Below are positions 5,918 to 9,381 of a DNA stretch of 9,381 bases, piece by piece. Positions within the stretch are counted from its first letter, which is position 1. Every line of letters starts with the position of its first letter. The translations under genes were made by a program, and so were the position numbers. The notes beneath the pieces were generated by a model, which worked only from the letters and a program-made list of their open reading frames with translations, made no database searches and was not told the DNA's origin. The DNA comes from CAYQTE01 sp964420285 (GTDB taxonomy: Bacteria; Planctomycetota; Phycisphaerae; Tepidisphaerales; Tepidisphaeraceae). The DNA lies in NCBI GenBank assembly GCA_964420285.1, contig CAYQTE010000121.1, forward strand, positions 1 to 9,381, in the 5' to 3' direction.

Positions 5918-6331
5918 ATGCGGGGCATGCCAAACGGCCCCGCGACCGAAATCACCATTCCCATCCGCGTCCGCTACCCGGAATGCGACGCCATGGGCTA
6001 TCTCCACCACAGCCGCTATTTCCAATACTTCGAGGTCGGCCGGGTCGAACTTCTCCGCCAGGCCGGGCACAGCTACGCCGATCTGGAAAAGGAGGGCATC
6101 TTCTTTGTCGTGGTTAAGGCCGAGTGCTCGTATCGCGCCCCGGCCCGGTTTGATGACATGCTGAGCCTGACGACACGGATCAACCGCCGAACCGCCGCCC
6201 GGATCGATCATGCCTACAAGCTGATGCGTGATTCGACCCTCCTGGCCGAAGCCGCCACAACCATTGCGTGCGTCGATCGCGCCGGTCAGCTCATCGCCAT
6301 TCCGGATTGGATCAATACGAAGGAAGAATAG
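5918..6331 (+). CDS. Acyl-CoA thioesterase, YbgC/FcbC (4HBT) hotdog family
   Basis: This cytoplasmic protein of about 137 residues has a single hotdog fold and is predicted to hydrolyse acyl-CoA or related thioesters. The signature of the 4-hydroxybenzoyl-CoA thioesterase branch is clear. RVRYPECDAMGYLHHSRY (18-34) carries the catalytic-type aspartate D24, followed by FQYFEVGRVELLRQAG (35-50) along the long helix. The later strands (about 64-120) fit the family, as does the length. Start choice is uncertain: ATG 5918, ATG 5927 and TTG 5891 are all in frame and none has a strong Shine-Dalgarno. No tol-pal genes are next to it, unlike E. coli ybgC, so I give no symbol. It diverges from the GH43 gene and converges on recN, 37 bp away. 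Confidence 0.9.
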   Translation: MRGMPNGPATEITIPIRVRYPECDAMGYLHHSRYFQYFEVGRVELLRQAGHSYADLEKEGIFFVVVKAECSYRAPARFDDMLSLTTRINRRTAARIDHAYKLMRDSTLLAEAATTIACVDRAGQLIAIPDWINTKEE

Positions 6332-6400
6332 CTCACGCAGAGGCGCAAAGAGAATCCGCACCTGCATTTCAGCTTCTGCGCCTTGGCGCCCCTGCGAGGG
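6332..6400. repeat. Decayed GCAGAGGCGCAAAG palindrome between convergent genes
   Basis: The left arm GCAGAGGCGCAAAG (6337-6350) pairs with CTTGGCGCCCCTGC (6382-6395) at 12 of 14 positions. The same arms occur in the larger inverted repeat at 8823-8909. It begins directly after the thioesterase stop codon and reaches into recN, whose stop is at 6371-6369, so it could end transcription from both sides. There is no T run. Confidence 0.65.
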
Positions 6401-8183
6401 GATCTTTCTTCTTCGCCGGATTGCGTTTGGCCGGGGAGGTTGCCTTCGAGCGTGATGCCCCTTCCCCCGCGTCTTTCTCCCTCGCCTCCATCTGGGCCGC
6501 CGTCGCCAGGAGTTCATCCGCCTGCGCCCTTGTCGTTGCCGTCACGTGCGCGCCGCCGATCATTTCCGCAAGCTCTTCAATCCGCGGCGGGCCTTCCAGG
6601 GATTTCACGACTGTTGTTGTCTGCGCGCCCTCCACCTGCTTGCGGACCGACAAATGCCGATGCGCGAACGCGGCGATCTGCGGGAGATGCGTGATGCACA
6701 GCACCTGGTGATGGCCGGCCAGTTGTCGCAGCTTGGCGCCGATCACCGACCCAAGCCGCCCGCCGACGTTGGCGTCGATCTCGTCGAAGACCAGCACGCT
6801 GATCCGGTCGCTCCGCGCCAGGATACCCTTCAAGGCCAGCATCAGCCGCGACAGTTCGCCGCCGCTGGCGATCTTCCGCAGCGGCAGTTCAAGCTGGCCG
6901 GGATTGGTCCGAGCCATGAATTCGACCACGTCACTCCCGGTGGGCGTGAAGGGCTCGCCGCCACCGTCACTGGCGGTTGTGTTCTCGATTGTTACCTCAA
7001 AAGTCGCCTTCTCCATCCCCAGTTCGCCCAACTGGCCCCGCACCGCACGCGCCAACCGCCCCGCCGCTTCCCTGCGACGACGGCTCAAATCGGCCGCCAG
7101 GTCCGCAATCTCCTGCCGCATCGCCCCGATCCGGCCGGTCAGCTTCGCCAGTTCGTCACTGGAACCAGAAAGCCCCGCGATCTTCGCCCCGATCTCTTTC
7201 CGGTATTCGGCAACCGCGTCGATCGAGCCGCCGTATTTGTCGAGCACCCGGCCGATGGTGTTCAGCCGCTCCTCGATCCGCGCCAATTCCGCCGGGTCCA
7301 GGTCCAGCCGGTTCAGATACCGCGAAAGATCGATCGCCGCATCCTCAAGCTGAATCGTCGCGCCGCGCACGATCTGCAAAAGCGGGTCGAGACTGGCGTC
7401 CAGATCGGCCAGATCGTCGAGAATCGCGACAATACCCCGCAGCCGCTCGACGGCCGAGCCTTCCGATTCGTAGAGCGCCGCATGGGCCGTCGCCGTCTGG
7501 AGCTTGAGCTTTTCCAGGTTCCGCAGCACGCCGGCCCGCTGCCGCAGGTCGGCCAGTTCGACGGCGTTCAGCGACGCCGCGTCGATCTCGTCGGCCTGGA
7601 ATTGATACAGTTCAAGGCTCTGCCGACGGATGGTCTGATCGCCCGACAGTTCCGCCACGCGCTTCTGCGCCTCGGTCAGATTTCGATACGCCTGGTAATA
7701 TTTCTGCCGCTGCTCCTTGAGGCCGCCGAACTGATCGAGAACGTCAAGCTGATTGCCCGGCCGCAGCAGGAACTGATGATCGTGCTGGCCCTGCACATCG
7801 ACCATCGCCTGCCCGATCTGTTTGAGCATCGCCAGCGTGATGGGATGGCCGTTGATGCTGATCGAGGTGCGCCCGCTGGTCGCCAGCCGGCGGGTCAGGA
7901 GCAATTCGCCGCCGTCGTCGGCCAGCGGGGCGTCGGTCCACTGCTCGATCTGTCGGATCAAGTCGGGATCGTCGATCTGAAAGAGTCCGCTGACGCGTCC
8001 CTCATCGACGCCCGGCCGGAGCATCTCGGCCGGGCTGCGCAACCCCAGCAGGAGTTCGACCGCCCCGATAACCAGACTCTTGCCGGCCCCGGTGGCCCCG
8101 GTGAAGCAATTGAGCCCGCCGACGAGTTCGATCCGTGCATCGCGAATGACGGCCAGGTTCGTGATGTGCAGTTCGCGCAGCAT
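6369..8183 (-). CDS. recN: DNA repair ATPase RecN
   Basis: RecN is an SMC-like ATPase that gathers and holds broken DNA ends for RecA-dependent repair of double-strand breaks. The 604-residue protein has the full layout. The N-terminal ATPase half has Walker A GATGAGKS (29-36) and the RecN-typical VDVQGQHDHQFLL (128-140). A Leu/Arg/Glu-rich coiled-coil arm pair fills about 155-390. The C-terminal half has the ABC signature ASGGELSRLMLALKG (439-453), Walker B VLVFDEIDANVGG (463-475) and ITHLPQIAAFA (497-507). A Lys/Arg-rich tail (about 566-604) extends beyond the usual end (E. coli RecN has about 553 residues), and its last ten codons lie in a dispersed repeat. I chose the ATG at 8183, which opens with MLRELHITNLAVI as in the family and has AGGCGG just upstream. 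A TTG at 8204 would add 7 atypical residues. The tRNA-binding gene lies upstream on the same strand, separated by a repeat hairpin. Confidence 0.97.
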   Translation of the reverse strand: MLRELHITNLAVIRDARIELVGGLNCFTGATGAGKSLVIGAVELLLGLRSPAEMLRPGVDEGRVSGLFQIDDPDLIRQIEQWTDAPLADDGGELLLTRRLATSGRTSISINGHPITLAMLKQIGQAMVDVQGQHDHQFLLRPGNQLDVLDQFGGLKEQRQKYYQAYRNLTEAQKRVAELSGDQTIRRQSLELYQFQADEIDAASLNAVELADLRQRAGVLRNLEKLKLQTATAHAALYESEGSAVERLRGIVAILDDLADLDASLDPLLQIVRGATIQLEDAAIDLSRYLNRLDLDPAELARIEERLNTIGRVLDKYGGSIDAVAEYRKEIGAKIAGLSGSSDELAKLTGRIGAMRQEIADLAADLSRRRREAAGRLARAVRGQLGELGMEKATFEVTIENTTASDGGGEPFTPTGSDVVEFMARTNPGQLELPLRKIASGGELSRLMLALKGILARSDRISVLVFDEIDANVGGRLGSVIGAKLRQLAGHHQVLCITHLPQIAAFAHRHLSVRKQVEGAQTTTVVKSLEGPPRIEELAEMIGGAHVTATTRAQADELLATAAQMEAREKDAGEGASRSKATSPAKRNPAKKKDPLAGAPRRRS

Positions 8184-8238
8184 GGCCGCCTGTTTGTGTC
8201 CCAAATTCAGTGCTTATCGCAGAAGCGGATACGCGCCA

Positions 8239-8347
8239 GTGACACGTGACAAGGTGACAAGGTGAAGAGGTGACAAGGCGCAATGATTGAGCAAGACCTG
8301 CGTCGTTGAAGTCACCTTGTCACCGTGTCACCAAGTCACCTTGTCAC
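8239..8347. repeat. Long imperfect inverted repeat of GTGACAAGG units
   Basis: The left arm (8239-8278) is a run of GTGACAAG-like octamers, and the right arm (8311-8347) a run of their complements. Perfect pairings include 8246-8258 with 8335-8347 (13 bp) and 8269-8278 with 8315-8324 (10 bp), around a 32-nt loop. It fills most of the gap between the tRNA-binding gene (stop at 8388) and recN (start at 8183). In minus-strand transcripts it would sit about 40 nt after the first gene's stop and about 55 nt before the recN start. It shares its core with 4243-4332 and 1258-1269. Confidence 0.75.
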
Positions 8348-8387
8348 GATATTATTCCGCGCCTAAGCCGCAGATTTGGCTCCGCCG

Positions 8388-8732
8388 TCAACTCACCTTC
8401 GATCCCGCCGTGATCGGCTCGGCCGGTTGGGCCAGGATCACGCGGTTGGTCACGGGGTCGGTGGCGGCCAGGAGCATTCCCTGGCTGATTTCGCCGCGCA
8501 TCTGCCGGGGCGCCAGGTTCGCCACCACGATGATCTGCTTGCCGATCAGGCTGGCCGGATCGTAATGGGCGCGCAATCCCGCGCAGATCTGGCGTCGCTC
8601 GCCGCCGAGATCGATCTGCAAGACCAGCAGCTTGTCCGCATTGGCGTGTGGCACGCAATCGATCACGGTGGCCACGCGCAAATCCAGCTTCGCAAAATCA
8701 TCGTAAACGATCGTCACGGGTAATCCGTCCAT
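8388..8732 (-). CDS. Standalone tRNA-binding OB-fold protein (MetG C-terminal/CsaA-like)
   Basis: This 114-residue protein is a single tRNA-binding domain of the EMAP-II/Trbp111 type, as found at the C-terminus of many methionyl-tRNA synthetases, as free Trbp111-like proteins and in CsaA. YDDFAKLDLRVATV (10-23) opens the OB fold, followed by ADKLLVLQIDLG (32-43), RQICAGL (47-53) and the hallmark NLAPRQMRGEISQGMLLAA (72-90). It probably binds tRNA structure without specificity, either with a MetG lacking this domain or as a CsaA-like chaperone. Its motifs look closer to the MetG C-terminal type. The ATG at 8732 is well placed: GAAGGA lies 7 nt upstream and a good promoter (8759-8787) would start transcription about 20 nt before it. 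The much longer open frame upstream is non-coding. Confidence 0.9.
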   Translation of the reverse strand: MDGLPVTIVYDDFAKLDLRVATVIDCVPHANADKLLVLQIDLGGERRQICAGLRAHYDPASLIGKQIIVVANLAPRQMRGEISQGMLLAATDPVTNRVILAQPAEPITAGSKVS

Positions 8733-8758
8733 GCCAACATCCTTCAGCAAAGTGTCCC

Positions 8759-8787
8759 ACTTTAGGCAATAACCGCCCGACTGCCAA
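8759..8787 (-). promoter_or_regulatory. Sigma-70-type promoter for the tRNA-binding gene
   Basis: On the minus strand, TTGGCA (8787-8782, 5 of 6 to TTGACA), a 17-nt spacer and TAAAGT (8764-8759, 4 of 6 to TATAAT) form a well-spaced promoter. Transcription would start near 8752, leaving a leader of about 20 nt containing GAAGGA (8745-8740), 7 nt from the ATG. This is the best promoter-plus-RBS combination I see in the window. Confidence 0.6.
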
Positions 8788-8822
8788 GAGTCGCGAGACG
8801 CGGTCAAGCTGAGAATCCAAGG

Positions 8823-8909
8823 TCTGCGCCTTTGCGCCTCTGCGAGGGATAATCTTCTTCCGAACGGCCGTGGAAGAGAATATTCCTCGCAGAGGCGCAA
8901 AGACGCAGA
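8823..8909. repeat. Large palindromic repeat with GCAGAGGCGCAAAG arms
   Basis: CTTTGCGCCTCTGCGAGG (8830-8847) is an exact inverted copy of 8885-8902 (18 bp). After one mismatch the pairing resumes for 6 bp outward (8823-8828 with 8904-8909). Inward, GATAA-like and CTTCC/GGAAG segments pair further, leaving a small loop near 8862-8871. The whole element of about 87 bp could fold into one long hairpin. It lies in the gap between two divergent genes and resembles a MITE- or REP-like dispersed element. No transposase is nearby. Confidence 0.75.
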
Positions 8910-8950
8910 GGTCAAAGGCAGAAAGTTGCGTGACCGCGAGCCCAGGCGGG

Positions 8951-8956
8951 TATACT
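8951..8956 (+). promoter_or_regulatory. Possible -10 box for the right-edge membrane protein
   Basis: TATACT matches the sigma-70 -10 consensus at 5 of 6 positions and lies about 60 nt upstream of the GTG at 9018. The best -35 candidate is TTGCGT (8926-8931), but its 19-nt spacing is long. The promoter would lie just outside the palindromic repeat. Confidence 0.35.
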
Positions 8957-9017
8957 GATCGCCGGTGCGGTGACGGGCAGATGGCGGATGGCAGGAAGTA
9001 ATTCCGAGGGAGCAGCC

Positions 9018-9381
9018 GTGAGTACGATAGAATGTTATCTCGTGGGCGTCGCGGCGGCAGGTTTGATCGTTTGGACGCGCGGGTGCGCTAGGCGATCGGC
9101 GGGGAGTTGCGGGCTGGGGCTGCTCCTTGGGGCGGTTGCGGCCGTGGCGTATTTCGTGGCGTTCAGCCTCACGCGGACAAGTTATCTGGCGGCCGGCTTC
9201 TTGACGCCGTTTCTCATCGTTCTGCTGGCATTTCACGGCTGGTCGGTCACGACGGCGGGGAAAATTCTGGCCGGAGTGGTCATCGTCTTGATCGTCGCGG
9301 CCGGTTTGACGGAATATAAACTGGTCTCATTGGGCAACGCGATGCTGGTCATCGAGCCGTACCGGTCGGGAACCACCTGGC
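9018..9381 (+). CDS. Multi-helix membrane protein, cut by the right edge
   Basis: The frame opens at GTG 9018, with GGGAG (9008-9012) 5 nt upstream, and stays open to the last base: 121 complete codons with no stop. It has about four hydrophobic segments: 6-20, 31-50, 55-73 and 82-98. The N-terminal half is thus an integral membrane region. After it comes NAMLVIEPYRSGTTW (107-121). The EPYR...TW piece resembles the start of a soluble domain that I associate from memory with DUF6717-type planctomycete proteins (EPYxxxGTWVFDD...), but only its first residues are present, so this is a weak suggestion. Function unknown. Confidence 0.65.
   Translation, partial: MSTIECYLVGVAAAGLIVWTRGCARRSAGSCGLGLLLGAVAAVAYFVAFSLTRTSYLAAGFLTPFLIVLLAFHGWSVTTAGKILAGVVIVLIVAAGLTEYKLVSLGNAMLVIEPYRSGTTW

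Noticed and set aside
5777..6517. Long N-terminal extension of the GH43 frame
   Set aside because: It overlaps the thioesterase gene on the opposite strand. The ATG at 5776 has an RBS and starts a signal peptide, so the extension is non-coding.
6546..8249. 567-residue open frame on the plus strand opposite recN
   Set aside because: It mirrors recN almost end to end and has low-complexity shadow composition. recN has all its ATPase motifs on the other strand.
8733..9236. Long N-terminal extension of the tRNA-binding frame
   Set aside because: It contains the palindromic repeat and the promoter and has no domain likeness. The ATG at 8732 has an ideal RBS.

Overview
The window looks like chromosomal DNA from a high-GC bacterium with a Gram-negative style envelope. 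A planctomycete, perhaps of the Phycisphaerae, is the most likely source. The inference rests on a heptose-activating HldE enzyme, a secreted GH43 glycosidase with a Pro/Thr-rich tail, small planctomycete-like secreted or membrane proteins, and several families of short intergenic repeats. There is no rRNA or tRNA gene, no CRISPR array, and no transposase or phage structural gene. The taxonomic call is inference, not proof.

Layout from left to right. Positions 1-244 hold no convincing gene but carry a degenerate 6-bp-period repeat (76-155). A minus-strand pair follows: an AbiEii/AbiGii-type nucleotidyltransferase (580-1248) whose stop codon overlaps the start of an unrecognised 112-residue protein (245-583) in an ATGA junction. 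This is the best candidate for an undescribed toxin-antitoxin-like or defence module. Divergent from it is hldE (1419-2903, plus strand), whose best promoter sits so close to the ATG that the mRNA may be leaderless. A three-gene plus-strand cassette follows (3015-4217): an ElaB/YqjD/DUF883-type anchor, a YqjE/holin-III-like two-helix protein and an unrecognised one-helix protein. It ends in an inverted GTGACAAGG-type repeat with four perfect 16-bp tandem units.

Next come a possible small secreted protein (4500-4709, plus) and a secreted GH43 glycoside hydrolase (4769-5776, minus). A YbgC/FcbC-type hotdog thioesterase (5918-6331, plus) converges on recN (6369-8183, minus). The 37 bp between these two, together with the last codons of recN, are a decayed copy of a GCAGAGGCGCAAAG palindrome. 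Upstream of recN, on the same strand, is a standalone tRNA-binding (MetG C-terminal/CsaA-like) protein (8388-8732) with a good sigma-70-type promoter. The gap between these two genes holds a second GTGACAAGG hairpin. A larger copy of the GCAGAGGCGCAAAG palindrome lies at 8823-8909. A multi-helix membrane protein (9018 onward) runs off the right edge.

Most genes are ordinary housekeeping or envelope functions: LPS heptose synthesis, membrane stress proteins, DNA repair, thioester hydrolysis and polysaccharide degradation. They do not form one pathway. The interest lies in the AbiEii-like pair, the two hairpin-forming repeat families placed just after stop codons, and the capture of one repeat by the recN reading frame.
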